Part shown: in pieces, positions 1-12,335 of the stretch
How the letters are laid out: every line of letters starts with the position of its first letter
Numbering within the stretch: position 1 is the first letter of the stretch
Assembly (NCBI RefSeq): GCF_000828635.1
Contig: NZ_AP012547.1
Span: forward strand, 1,736,001-1,800,000
Origin: Sulfuritalea hydrogenivorans sk43H
GTDB taxonomy: Bacteria; Pseudomonadota; Gammaproteobacteria; Burkholderiales; Rhodocyclaceae
Reading direction: 5' to 3'
DNA: 64,000 bases
Notes under the pieces: generated by a model
Databases searched by the model: none
Seen by the model: the letters and a program-made list of their open reading frames with translations, nothing else
What the model was told of the DNA's origin: nothing
Program-made: the position numbers and the translations under genes

Positions 1-2
1 TG

Positions 3-440
3 AAGGGCTACCTGAAGAACCCGAAGGCGACGGAAGAAGCGTTCCACGGCGGCTGGTACCACACCGGCGATCTGGCCGTGATGCAGCCCGACGGCTACAT
101 CAAGATCAAGGATCGCAGCAAGGACGTGATCATTTCCGGCGGCGAGAACATTTCCTCGATCGAGGTGGAGGACACCCTGTATCGCCATCCCGCCGTGATG
201 GGCGCCGCCGTGGTCGCCACGCCCGATCCGAAATGGGGCGAAGTGCCCTGCGCCTTCATCGAACTGCGCGAAGGCTCCAGCGTCACGGCGGAGGAACTGA
301 CCGAGTTCTGCCGCGAGCGCATGGCGCGCTTCAAGGTGCCCAAGCACTTCATTTTCGAGGCCTTGCCGAAAACCTCGACCGGCAAGATCCAGAAATTCGT
401 GCTGCGCGAGAAGGCCAAATCGGCTGCGTCGTTCGAATAG
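3..440 (+). CDS. AMP-forming acyl-CoA synthetase, C-terminal part (5' end outside window)
   Basis: This is the C-terminal 145 residues of an ANL-superfamily acyl-CoA synthetase, which activates a carboxylic acid as acyl-AMP and passes it to CoA. The visible part starts just before the conserved GWYHTGD segment. It continues through [16 protein letters not shown] (the hinge and A8 region) and ends with [11 protein letters not shown], which carries the catalytic lysine (A10 motif). The frame is open from the window edge, so the gene starts upstream. It resembles medium/long-chain fatty acyl-CoA ligases, but the substrate cannot be read from this piece. An enoyl-CoA hydratase gene downstream on the same strand fits a fatty-acid or aromatic-acid degradation context. 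Confidence 0.9.
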   Translation, partial: KGYLKNPKATEEAFHGGWYHTGDLAVMQPDGYIKIKDRSKDVIISGGENISSIEVEDTLYRHPAVMGAAVVATPDPKWGEVPCAFIELREGSSVTAEELTEFCRERMARFKVPKHFIFEALPKTSTGKIQKFVLREKAKSAASFE

Positions 441-514
441 GCGGCTGATGATTAATGTGAAACAACTCGTTCGGAGCGACTGGTGATAGCCGAGCAAAGC
501 GAGCTGATTGGTAG

Positions 515-530
515 CCCCCCGCGAGGGGGG
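515..530. repeat. Perfect GC hairpin with GCGA loop
   Basis: Six cytosines (515-520), a GCGA tetraloop and six guanines (525-530) form a perfect hairpin between the synthetase gene and the amidase gene, followed by another G-run. No T-tract follows, so it is not a classical terminator. It may be a small intergenic repeat or an mRNA-stabilising structure. Confidence 0.5.
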
Positions 531-594
531 ATGGGGGGCGGGCCTTCAATTCGCCTTTCGCGTGTTTCATCTTCTGCGGGCGGAGCTTGCCACC

Positions 595-3006
595 ATGAGC
601 GTTAGGAACTGGCTGCCGCGGATTGCCGGAGTGTTGCTGGCCGTGCTGGGCCTGGTCGTGCTGGTCGGCGTGATCTGGTGGCGGGTCGTCGCGCCGGTGA
701 CCGAGGGCGGGATAGCAGTCGCCGGCCTGGTCGGCGAGGTCAGCATCGAGCGCGATGAAGCCGGCATTCCGACCGTGCGTGGCGCGAACCGCGATGCCGT
801 GCTGTTCGGGCTGGGCTTCGTCCATGCGCAGGATCGCTTGTGGCAACTCGAAACGCATCGCCGGATCGGTTCCGGACGGCTGTCCGAGGCCTTCGGTCCG
901 GGGGCGCTCGACAACGACAAGTTCCTGCGTGCGCTTGGCGTGCGCCGTGCGGCTGCGGCGCAGTGGGAGCAACTCGGCGGTGATGCGCGCGCCGCGGTAC
1001 TGGCCTACACCGCAGGCATCAATGCCTTCGCCGGCCACATGCGGGCGCGGCCGCCCGAGTTCCTGATCCTCGGTTTGCAGCCGGAGCCCTGGACGCCGTT
1101 GGATACCCTGGCCTGGGGCATCATGATGGCCTGGGACCTGGGTGGCAACTGGACCAATGAGCTGCTGCGCATGCGTCTCGCCCTGAGCTTGCCGGTGCAG
1201 CGCATCAACGAATTGCTGCCGCCCTATCCGGGCGAGAAATCGCTCGCAACCCGCGACTACGCCGCGTTGTATCGCGAGCTGAAAATCAGTGGCGAACTGG
1301 GCAAGCAGGCTTTGCTCGATGCGCCCGAATCCGGCGTCGAGGGTGTCGGTTCCAACAACTGGGTGGTTGCCGGTTCGCATACCGTGTCCGGCAAGCCCTT
1401 GCTGGCCAACGATCCGCATCTCAAGCTGACGGCGCCGGCGCTGTGGTATTTCGCGCGGCTGGAAGCACCGGGCCTCAAGGTGGCCGGGGCCACCATGCCC
1501 GGCTTGCCGATGGTGGTGCTGGGGCAGAACGATCGCATCGCCTGGGGTTTCACCAACACCAACCCCGACGTGCAGGATGTCTATCTGGAGCAGATCAAGC
1601 CGGACGACGCGTCGCGTTACCGTACGCCGGAAGGCTGGGCGCCGTTCCAGTCGTTTGCCGAGACCATCCGCGTCAAGGGGCAGGCCGACGTCAGTCTCAC
1701 GGTACGCGCCACGCGCCATGGCCCGGTGATTTCGGATGCCGGCACGGCCATGGTCGCCGGCCTAAGCGGCGCGGCAAGCGGACCGACCTACGCTCTCGCG
1801 CTGCGCTGGACGGCGCTCGATGCCGACGCGGCCAGCATCGATGCCGGCCTGGCGATCAGCGGCGCCGGATCGGTGGGCGAATTCGTCAACGCTGCGGAGA
1901 AGTACAAGGCGCCGATGCAGAACATGGTGGTGGCCGATGTCGACGGCAATATCGGTTTCATCGCCGCCGGCCGCATTCCGCTACGCCGCGCCGACAACGA
2001 TTTGCGCGGGCAGGCGCCCGCGCCCGGCTGGGAGGCACGCTACGATTGGGACGGCTTCCTTGTCGCGGACAAGACGCCGCGTGAGATCAATCCGCCGCGC
2101 GGCTGGATCGCCACCGCCAATCACCGTATCACCAGCGCCGACTATCCGCATTACATCACCAGTGAATGGGCGGTGCCGTATCGGCAGCAGCGCATCGAAA
2201 CCCTGCTCAAGGAGCGGCCGCAGCACGACAAGGAAAGCCTGCGCCGGATCCAGACTGACGTCGTCTCGCTGGCCACGCAGCGCCTGCTGCCCTGGCTGCG
2301 GCAGGCCAAACCGGCGCATGCGCTGGGCGCAACAGCCATGCAGCGGTTGACGGCCTTCGACGGCGAAATGCGCGCCGGCGATGCGGCGCCGCTGATCTTC
2401 GCCGCATGGGCACGGGAACTGACGCGCGCCGTGTTCGCCGATGAAATGGGCGGCGACGACGCCTATCTGCGCCAGGTCGGGCGCAGCGATTTCCGTGCGG
2501 CGCTCGAAGGCGTGCTCGAACGAAACGACGCCTGGTGGTGCGACGACAAGGCCACGCCGGCGGTGGAAACCTGCGAACGACTCATCAGCCGTTCGCTCGA
2601 TCGGGCGCTCGACGAATTGCAGCAGCGGCTTGGGCCGGACCTGGCGCGCTGGCAGTGGGGTGCGGTGCACCAGGCGCGTTCGGAGCATCGGCCGTTCTCG
2701 AAGGTCAAGGCGCTGGCGCCCTGGTTCGAGCTGCGCACCGCGACCGGCGGCGACAACTACACCGTCAACGTCGCCCGCTACCACCTCAAGGGCGACGAGC
2801 CCTACCTCAACGAACATGCCGCCAGCCTGCGCGCCATCTACGATCTGAAGGACACCGTCAATTCGAGCGTGATGCATTCCAGCGGCCAGTCCGGGCTGGT
2901 GCTGGCGCCGGAGTATCGCGGCTTCGTCGGACCATGGACTGCCGTGCGCGACCTGCCGCTGTGGGGCAAGGGGAATCGCATCCTGGTCCTGCATGGGGCA
3001 AAATGA
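595..3006 (+). CDS. Penicillin acylase family protein (N-terminal nucleophile amidase), membrane anchored
   Basis: Predicted 803-residue member of the penicillin amidase / acyl-homoserine-lactone acylase family, which hydrolyses amide bonds after self-cleavage into two chains. I start at ATG 595, which gives a basic residue pair then a hydrophobic helix (about residues 8-28). A start at 508 would place 29 atypical residues in front. The nucleophile is Ser253 in VGSNNWVV; family members cut just before this serine. Further family motifs are NDPHL, GLPMVVLGQND and, near the end, MHSSGQSG. The helix suggests an inner-membrane anchor with the enzyme in the periplasm. Substrate is unknown; acyl-homoserine lactones, beta-lactams and acyl amino acids are all possible. 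It is followed 29 bp later by an enoyl-CoA hydratase gene. Confidence 0.9.
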   Translation: MSVRNWLPRIAGVLLAVLGLVVLVGVIWWRVVAPVTEGGIAVAGLVGEVSIERDEAGIPTVRGANRDAVLFGLGFVHAQDRLWQLETHRRIGSGRLSEAFGPGALDNDKFLRALGVRRAAAAQWEQLGGDARAAVLAYTAGINAFAGHMRARPPEFLILGLQPEPWTPLDTLAWGIMMAWDLGGNWTNELLRMRLALSLPVQRINELLPPYPGEKSLATRDYAALYRELKISGELGKQALLDAPESGVEGVGSNNWVVAGSHTVSGKPLLANDPHLKLTAPALWYFARLEAPGLKVAGATMPGLPMVVLGQNDRIAWGFTNTNPDVQDVYLEQIKPDDASRYRTPEGWAPFQSFAETIRVKGQADVSLTVRATRHGPVISDAGTAMVAGLSGAASGPTYALALRWTALDADAASIDAGLAISGAGSVGEFVNAAEKYKAPMQNMVVADVDGNIGFIAAGRIPLRRADNDLRGQAPAPGWEARYDWDGFLVADKTPREINPPRGWIATANHRITSADYPHYITSEWAVPYRQQRIETLLKERPQHDKESLRRIQTDVVSLATQRLLPWLRQAKPAHALGATAMQRLTAFDGEMRAGDAAPLIFAAWARELTRAVFADEMGGDDAYLRQVGRSDFRAALEGVLERNDAWWCDDKATPAVETCERLISRSLDRALDELQQRLGPDLARWQWGAVHQARSEHRPFSKVKALAPWFELRTATGGDNYTVNVARYHLKGDEPYLNEHAASLRAIYDLKDTVNSSVMHSSGQSGLVLAPEYRGFVGPWTAVRDLPLWGKGNRILVLHGAK

Positions 3007-3035
3007 GCCCATCGAACACCGCAAGGAGACGCACC

Positions 3036-3830
3036 ATGAATGCACCCGAAACCACATTGCCCATCCTGATGCGCGAGGACAGGGAGGGCGTCGCCACGCT
3101 GACGCTCAACCGTCCGACGCAGTTCAACTCGCTGTCGGAAGAAATGCTCGGCGAGTTGCAGGCGGCGCTGAATGCCATCGCTGCCGACAAGACGGTGCGC
3201 GCCGTGGTCATCGCCGGCGCCGGCAAGGCCTTTTGCGCCGGCCACGACCTCAAGCAGATGCGCGCCAACCACAGCAAGACCTACATGCAGAAGCTGTTCA
3301 AGCAATGCGGCAAGGTGATGATGAGCATCGTCGAAATGCCGCAGCCGGTGATCGCGCGCATCCACGGCATCGCCACGGCGGCCGGCTGCCAGCTGGTCGC
3401 CATGTGCGATCTGGCGGTGGCGGCGGAGGGCGCGCGCTTCGCGGTGTCCGGCATCAACGTCGGCCTCTTCTGCTCGACGCCCTCGGTGGCGCTGGGCCGT
3501 GCCATGGGCCGCAAAGAGGCGATGGAAATGCTGCTCACCGGCGATTTCATCGACGCCGCCGAAGCGCAGCGGCGCGGCCTGATCAATCGCGTGGTACCGC
3601 TGGAACAACTCGATGCCGAAGTGAAAAAGCTTACCGATTCGATCTGCGCCAAGTCCGCCGTCGCGGTCGGCATGGGCAAGCAGATGTTCTACAAGCAGCT
3701 CGAAATGGGCCTCGACGGCGCCTACCAGCTGGCGGTGGAAACCATGGCCTGCAACATGATGGCCGACGACGCGGCCGAAGGCATCGATGCCTTCATGCAA
3801 AAGCGCAAGCCGGAGTGGAAGGGCTGCTGA
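3036..3830 (+). CDS. Enoyl-CoA hydratase/isomerase family protein
   Basis: 264-residue crotonase-fold protein. The first oxyanion-hole segment AGKAFCAGHDLKQM (about residues 65-80) and the second around HGIATAAGCQLVAMCDLAVA are clear, and the C-terminal helix region MLLTGDFIDAAEAQRRGLINRVV is typical of hydratases of the ECHDC3 type. These enzymes hydrate trans-2-enoyl-CoA, or isomerise or cleave related acyl-CoA esters. ATG 3036 is preceded by AAGGAG (3023-3028), a good ribosome binding site. It sits between the amidase and the acyl-AMP ligase fusion on the same strand and may be cotranscribed with them. Confidence 0.92.
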   Translation: MNAPETTLPILMREDREGVATLTLNRPTQFNSLSEEMLGELQAALNAIAADKTVRAVVIAGAGKAFCAGHDLKQMRANHSKTYMQKLFKQCGKVMMSIVEMPQPVIARIHGIATAAGCQLVAMCDLAVAAEGARFAVSGINVGLFCSTPSVALGRAMGRKEAMEMLLTGDFIDAAEAQRRGLINRVVPLEQLDAEVKKLTDSICAKSAVAVGMGKQMFYKQLEMGLDGAYQLAVETMACNMMADDAAEGIDAFMQKRKPEWKGC

Positions 3831-3837
3831 ACGTTCT

Positions 3838-3863
3838 GAAGAGTCGGCGCTGGCGGTACGGCG
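3838..3863 (+). repeat. Dispersed 25-bp repeat, copy 1 (intergenic)
   Basis: Copy of the family with core AGTCGGCGCTGGCGGTACGG. It starts 8 bases after the hydratase stop and ends 8 bases before the ATG of the acyl-AMP ligase fusion, so it occupies the place where a ribosome binding site would lie. All 26 bases are identical to the copy inside hpt (28985-29010). Confidence 0.8.
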
Positions 3864-3871
3864 TTTAACAC

Positions 3872-6672
<2,801 letters not shown>

Positions 6673-6676
<4 letters not shown>

Positions 6677-7959
6677 GCAGGATTCTTGCCGATGGCGTCA
6701 AGGCGCGCGAAGTCTGGGCCTGGGCCATGTACGACTTCGCCAACTCGGCCTACACGACAACGGTGGTGACGGCGATCTTCAACGCCTATTTCGTCGCCGT
6801 GGTCGCCGCCGGCGCCTCCTGGGCGACGCTGGCCTGGACCACGACGCAGGCCATCGCCAGCGTCGCCATCATGCTCACCGCGGCCAGCGTCGGCGCCTAT
6901 GCCGATCGCCACGGCGCCAAGAAGAAGCTGCTGGCGTTGACCACGGTCGGTTGTGTGGCGGCCACCGCCGGCCTGTTCTGGGTCGGTCCCGGCGACGTCG
7001 TGCTGGCGATGGCGCTGGTGGCGATCGCGAGCTTTTTCTTCGGCAGCGGCGAGAACATCGTCGCCGCCTTCCTGCCGGAGCTGGCGGGCGAGGACGACCT
7101 CGGCAAGGTGTCCGGCTGGGGCTGGAGCTGGGGCTATCTGGGCGGCATGGCCTGCCTCGGCCTGTGCCTGGCCTGGATCGTCGCCGCCAAGGGCCGCGGC
7201 GAGGCGGCGGAAAGCTTCGTGCCGGCCGCGATGCTGATCACCGCCGTCTTTTTCGCCGTGGCGTCAGCGCCGACTTTCCTGCTGCTGCGCGAACGGGTGC
7301 CGGAAAAACCCGTGACGGATGCCGGCGCGGAATTCTCCATGCTGGCGCATCGTTTGCTGATCACCGCTCGCGAGGCGCGGCGCTTTCCCGACATGGCGCG
7401 CTTCATGGTTTGCCTGCTGTGCTACCAGTCGGGGGTGTTCGCCGCGATCGCACTGGCGGCGATTTATGCGCAGGAGGCGATCGGCTTCACGGCCGAAGAC
7501 AACATCAAGCTGTTCTTCGTGGTCAATGGCACGGCCGCCATCGGCGCTTTCGCTTTCGGCTATTTGCAGGATCGGCTGGGACATGTGCGCACCATCGCCC
7601 TGACACTGGCGGGCTGGCTGCTGATGACGGCGATTGCGCTGGGTTCCGACAGCCGCGAACAGTTCTGGGTGGCGGCCAATGTCGCCGGCCTGTGCCTGGG
7701 CTCCAGCCAGGCGGCCGCACGCGCGCTGGTGGCCGTGTTCGCGCCGGCACCACGGCGGGCGGAGTTTTTCGGCCTCTGGGGCCTGGCGATGAAACTGGCG
7801 GCTGTTGCCGGCCCCATGACCTATGGCCTCACGACCTGGCTGTCGGGCGGCAACCATCGCCTGGCACTGGCGATTACCGGGCTCTATTTTGTCGGCGGCC
7901 TGCTGCTGCTGATCGGCATCGACGAGAAACGCGGTCGTGCCGCCGCGCTGGACGGCTAG
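6673..7959 (+). CDS. MFS transporter, UMF1/Atg22-like family
   Basis: 428-residue polytopic membrane protein. The start WAWAMYDFANSAYTTTV is the signature of the UMF1 / Atg22-like branch of the major facilitator superfamily. About 12 hydrophobic segments and the loop AYADRHGAKKK (the loop 2-3 motif) follow. ATG 6673 overlaps the stop of the ACP/ligase/acyltransferase fusion by four bases, so the two are probably translationally coupled. By analogy with LplT, the MFS partner of Aas in E. coli, it could move lysophospholipids or fatty acids across the inner membrane. That is inference from context; UMF1 substrates are poorly known. Its 3' end overlaps the convergent small secreted-protein gene by four bases. 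Confidence 0.85.
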
Positions 7960-8276
7960 CGGCAGGCGGCGGCCACCCGGCGCATTTTTTCGAGGATGGC
8001 CGCGGCTTCTTCCGCGCTGCCGACGGGAATTTTTGCTTCGTGGCCGGCGCCAAACGATCCACCACCGTAGGAGATTTTCAGTTCGCTGCGCGTCGCCTCG
8101 ACGAACTGGACAATGCCCAGATTGATCCAGCGGCGCTTGCCGGCATCATCGACGGGAATCTCGTACAGGCAGAATGCGGTCGATCCCGGGATCACGGGCT
8201 GGGCGCTCGCTGCGCGCGTCCCCATCAGCGCGAATGCGGCAACGCCGAGCAGGGGAAGGGCGACACGTCGGATCAT
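7956..8276 (-). CDS. Small secreted protein of unknown function
   Basis: 106 residues. Residues 1-26 form a signal peptide (basic MIRR, a hydrophobic core, then ASAQ before the likely cleavage site). The mature part of about 80 residues contains two cysteines, one near the N-terminus (FCLYEIPV) and one second from the C-terminus, which could form a disulfide in the periplasm. I do not recognise a family. It is convergent with the MFS gene, and the two stop codons overlap. Confidence 0.65.
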   Translation of the reverse strand: MIRRVALPLLGVAAFALMGTRAASAQPVIPGSTAFCLYEIPVDDAGKRRWINLGIVQFVEATRSELKISYGGGSFGAGHEAKIPVGSAEEAAAILEKMRRVAAACR

Positions 8277-8374
8277 GGCACTTTCTCCGGGGCGGGTTTT
8301 CAGTGTAGCGCAACGGGCACATCGCCAAAAGCGGCTTGATGCGCGGCTTTCGAAATAATTCGTATCTCAATCAC

Positions 8375-8403
8375 TTGCGCAAACCGGGAGCCCACCGCAT
8401 AAT
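8375..8403 (+). promoter_or_regulatory. Probable sigma-70 promoter of the Liv operon
   Basis: TTGCGC (8375-8380), a 17-base spacer and CATAAT (8398-8403) lie 58 bases before ATG 8462. This supports 8462 as the start of the first ABC gene, since the longer open frame would begin upstream of this promoter. Sequence match only. Confidence 0.5.
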
Positions 8404-8461
8404 CGTTTGCAACAGTGAGGAAGCGCCGGTCGTCGGCGTTCAGACAATTCAAAAGAGCTTG

Positions 8462-9291
8462 ATGGCAGAAGATTTCATTCTTGAAACCGCAGGGCTGGTC
8501 AAGGAATTCCGTGGCTTCGTCGCGGTCAATGGCGTGGACCTGAAAGTCAGGCGCGGACACATTCACGCACTGATCGGCCCCAACGGCGCCGGCAAGACGA
8601 CCTGCTTCAACCTGCTGACCAAGTTCCTCGAACCGACGCGGGGCGAGATCCGCTTCAACGGCATCGACATCACCCGCGAGGCCCCCGAGAAGATTGCCCG
8701 CCGCGGCATCGTTCGCTCCTTCCAGATTTCCGCCGTGTTCCCTCATCTGAGCGTGCTCGAGAACGTGCGCATTGCACTGCAGAGGACACTGGGCACCAGC
8801 TTCCATTTCTGGAAGTCGGAGCGCAGCCTCGACGCGCTCAATGACCGCGCCATGGAATTGCTGACCTCGGTCGGACTGGAAACCCATGCCGACATGGTGA
8901 CCGTGGAAATGCCCTATGGGCGCAAGCGCGCGCTGGAAATCGCCACCACGCTGGCGCTCGATCCCGAACTCATGCTGCTCGACGAGCCGACCCAGGGCAT
9001 GGGGCACGAGGACGTACACCGGGTCATGGAACTGATCAGGAAAGTCTCGGCCAACCGCACCATCCTCATGGTGGAACACAACATGAAGGTGGTCGCCGGC
9101 ATTTCCGACACGCTGACCGTGCTGGCGCGCGGCTCGGTGCTGGCCGAAGGCCCTTATGCCGAGGTCGCCGCCAACCCCTTGGTCATAGAAGCCTACATGG
9201 GAACTGAAGCCAGTGACGACCATCCCTCCGGCCCCCTTCCCGGGGAAGGGGGTGACCAAGGCTCGCTTCTCTCGAATTCAGGGGGGGGCCG

Positions 9292-9295
<4 letters not shown>
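8462..9295 (+). CDS. livG: Branched-chain amino acid-type ABC transporter ATPase (LivG-like)
   Basis: 277-residue ABC ATPase. Walker A is GPNGAGKTT (about residues 37-45), the signature region is YGRKRALEIATTLALDP as usual in LivG proteins, and Walker B is LMLLDEPTQGM. It powers import of a branched-chain amino acid or a related acid through the LivH/LivM permeases encoded downstream. ATG 8462 is chosen because a promoter-like element lies between it and the more upstream start. The last 25 or so residues after EAYMGTE are not family-like; they come from a GC hairpin element at the 3' end. The stop overlaps the GTG start of the next gene. Confidence 0.9.
9232..9252. repeat. Perfect 9-bp GC hairpin inside the 3' end of livG
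   Basis: CCCCCTTCC (9232-9240), a three-base loop and GGAAGGGGG (9244-9252) form a perfect hairpin, followed by an eight-G run at 9281-9288. It encodes the Pro/Gly-rich C-terminal extension of LivG. It looks like a small hairpin repeat inserted between livG and livF. Confidence 0.6.
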
Positions 9296-9999
<704 letters not shown>

Positions 10000-10039
10000 C
10001 CATTCGAACTCCGTCGATGACAACCAAGGAGGAGACACC

Positions 10040-11269
10040 ATGATGAAACGCAAACTGCTGACCCTGGCACTTTCCGCACTGTTGATGCCTGCTGCGGGTT
10101 CCGCGCTGGCGCAAGCCGGCAAGATATCCGGCGACGTGGTCAAGATCGCGGTCCTGACCGACATGTCCGGCGTGTATTCGGCGCTGGGCGGCAAGGGCTC
10201 GGTGATAGGCGCCGAGATGGCCATCGAGGATTTCAAGGCGCAGTTCAAGCCGAAATTCAAGATCGAGCTGGTCTCCGCCGACCACCAGAACAAGGCCGAC
10301 GTCGGTTCCAACAAGGCCCGCGAGTGGTACGACACGCAAGGTGTGGACATGATCACCGACGTGCTGAATTCGGGCGTGGCGATCGCCGTGGCCAAGGTCA
10401 CCACGGAAAAGAACAAGATCATGCTGAACACCGGCGCCGCATCGACGCGCCTGACCAACGAGGATTGCGCGCCGAACAATGTGGTGCATTACGTCTATGA
10501 CACCTACGCGCTGGCCAATGGTCCCGGCAAGGCCGTGACCAAGCAGGGCAAGGACAGCTGGTTCTTCCTTACCGCCGACTATGCTTTCGGCCATTCGCTG
10601 GAGAAGGACACGACGGAAGCCGTCAAGGCGAACGGCGGCAAGGTGCTCGGCGCCGTCCGCCATCCGCTGAATGCCTCCGACTTCTCGTCCTTCCTGCTTC
10701 AGGCCCAGGCCTCCAAGGCCAAGGTGGTCGGCCTCGCCAATGCGGGTGGCGACACCATCAATTCCATCAAGGCCGCCAACGAGTTCGGCCTGACCAAGAA
10801 CCAGACCGTGGTCGGCCTGTTGACCACCATCGTCGACATCCACGCACTGGGCCTGCCGACGACGCAAGGCATGATGTTCACCGAGGGTTTCTACTGGAAC
10901 CTGAACAAGGAAACGCGCGAATTCAGCCGGCGTTTCTTCAGCCGCCACAAGGGCATGCCCAACATGCTGCCGGCCGGTACCTATTCGGCGGTGCTGCACT
11001 ACCTGAAGGCCGTGCAGGCAGCCGGGACCGACGACACCGCGGCGGTGATGAAGCAGATGAAGGCCACGCCGATCAACGATGCCTTCGCCAAGGGCGGCAA
11101 GATTCGCGAGGACGGCCGCATGGTGCATGACATGTACCTGGTCGAAGTCAAGAAGCCCGCCGACTCGAAGGAGCCGTGGGATTACTACAACGTGAAGCAG
11201 GTGATTCCCGGCGACGAGGCCTTCCAGCCGATGTCGCTGTCGCGCTGCCCGGCCGTGGCCAAGAAGTAA
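10040..11269 (+). CDS. Liv-type periplasmic substrate-binding protein
   Basis: 409-residue periplasmic binding protein of the type I (leucine/branched-chain) fold. Residues 1-25 are a signal peptide ending ALAQ. The mature protein begins with VKIAVLTDMSGVYSALGGKGSVIGAEMA, the usual ligand-loop start. AAGGAGG (10025-10031) is a strong ribosome binding site for ATG 10040. It delivers ligand to the LivH/LivM permease. Paralogues of this length in betaproteobacteria often bind aromatic or other carboxylic acids rather than leucine, so the substrate is open. It lies in the middle of the five-gene transporter cluster. Confidence 0.92.
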   Translation: MMKRKLLTLALSALLMPAAGSALAQAGKISGDVVKIAVLTDMSGVYSALGGKGSVIGAEMAIEDFKAQFKPKFKIELVSADHQNKADVGSNKAREWYDTQGVDMITDVLNSGVAIAVAKVTTEKNKIMLNTGAASTRLTNEDCAPNNVVHYVYDTYALANGPGKAVTKQGKDSWFFLTADYAFGHSLEKDTTEAVKANGGKVLGAVRHPLNASDFSSFLLQAQASKAKVVGLANAGGDTINSIKAANEFGLTKNQTVVGLLTTIVDIHALGLPTTQGMMFTEGFYWNLNKETREFSRRFFSRHKGMPNMLPAGTYSAVLHYLKAVQAAGTDDTAAVMKQMKATPINDAFAKGGKIREDGRMVHDMYLVEVKKPADSKEPWDYYNVKQVIPGDEAFQPMSLSRCPAVAKK

Positions 11270-11331
11270 AAGTTTGTGAATAAATCTACTGCGCGTGCCG
11301 GATCGGGGCTTGGGCGGTGCTCGCTATCCTC

Positions 11332-11349
11332 ATGTACAAACTCGTACAT
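11332..11349. repeat. Hairpin element between binding-protein and permease genes
   Basis: ATGTAC, six bases and GTACAT form a perfect short hairpin inside the 178-base gap (11270-11447). The surrounding GC-rich sequence has several CGCT/AGCG repeats and looks non-coding. It could act as an attenuator or mRNA-end stabiliser that lets the binding protein outnumber the permease. Function is inferred. Confidence 0.4.
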
Positions 11350-11447
11350 TCCGGTAGCTGCGCTCCGGCCGTACCCCGCTGCGGCCCGCTCGCTACGATT
11401 TCTTCGCAAACTTGGAGCAACGGTAGGTATGAAGGAGTGATGTTCGC

Positions 11448-12335
11448 ATGACGGAGATTTTCGGCGTACCGATCCAGGCCCTGTTCGGGCAGCTCATGCT
11501 GGGCCTGGTCAACGGGTCCTTCTACGCTGTCCTGAGCCTGGGTCTGGCCGTGATCTTCGGCATGCTGAACATCATCAACTTCGCCCATGGCGCCCTTTAC
11601 ATGGCCGGCGCCATGCTGGCCTGGATGGGGCTTGAGTATCTGGGCATCGGCTACTGGTGGATGCTGGTGCTGGCGCCGATCGCCGTCGGCCTGATCGGGA
11701 TCGTCATCGAGCGGCTGATGCTGCGCTGGCTGTACAAGCTCGACCATCTCTACGGCCTGCTGCTGACCTTCGGCCTGGCCCTGATGATCGAGGGCCTGTT
11801 CCGCGACCTGTATGGCGTCGCGGGGCAGCCGTATTCGATTCCCGAGGAGTTTTCCGGAGCCTTCAACCTCGGCTTCATGTTCCTGCCCAAGTATCGCGCC
11901 TGGGTCGTCGTCGCCTCTTTGACGGTGTGCCTGTTCACCTGGTACATGATCGAAAAGACGCGGCTGGGCGCCTACCTGCGCGCCGCCACGGAAAATCCGC
12001 AACTGACGCAGGCCTTCGGCATCAACGTGCCGCTGATGGTCATGCTCACCTACGGCTTCGGCGTCGGCCTCGCGGGATTTGCCGGCGTGCTCGCCGCCCC
12101 GGCGTCCCAGGTCGGTCCGCTGATGGGTTCCAACCTGATCATCATCGTGTTTGCCGTCGTCGTCATCGGCGGCATGGGTTCGATCCTCGGCTCGGTGGTC
12201 ACCGGTCTGGGCCTCGGCATCATCGAGGGCATGACCAAGGTGTTCTGGCCCGAGGCCAGTTCCACCGTGGTCTTCATGATCATGGCGGTGGTGCTGATGA
12301 TCCGGCCGGCCGGCCTGTTTGGGAGGGAGAAATGA
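11448..12335 (+). CDS. livH: Branched-chain amino acid-type ABC transporter permease (LivH-like)
   Basis: 295-residue inner-membrane permease with about eight hydrophobic segments. The N-terminal QLMLGLVNGSFYAVLSLGLAVIFGMLNIINFAHG is the hallmark of LivH proteins, and VVIGGMGSILGSVVTGLGLG is the cytoplasmic coupling loop for the ATPase. A GGAG ribosome binding site precedes the start. The stop overlaps the livM start (ATGA). Confidence 0.92.
   Translation: MTEIFGVPIQALFGQLMLGLVNGSFYAVLSLGLAVIFGMLNIINFAHGALYMAGAMLAWMGLEYLGIGYWWMLVLAPIAVGLIGIVIERLMLRWLYKLDHLYGLLLTFGLALMIEGLFRDLYGVAGQPYSIPEEFSGAFNLGFMFLPKYRAWVVVASLTVCLFTWYMIEKTRLGAYLRAATENPQLTQAFGINVPLMVMLTYGFGVGLAGFAGVLAAPASQVGPLMGSNLIIIVFAVVVIGGMGSILGSVVTGLGLGIIEGMTKVFWPEASSTVVFMIMAVVLMIRPAGLFGREK

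Noticed and set aside
2119-2145. Minus-strand match to the dispersed repeat inside the penicillin acylase gene
   Set aside because: It matches the core closely, but it is antisense and falls where penicillin acylases have a conserved TANxR segment, so protein constraint may explain it. Kept out of the strong set.
7253-7277. Minus-strand match to the repeat inside the MFS gene
   Set aside because: About 22 of 25 bases agree, but it is antisense and has no independent support; chance in GC-rich sequence is possible.
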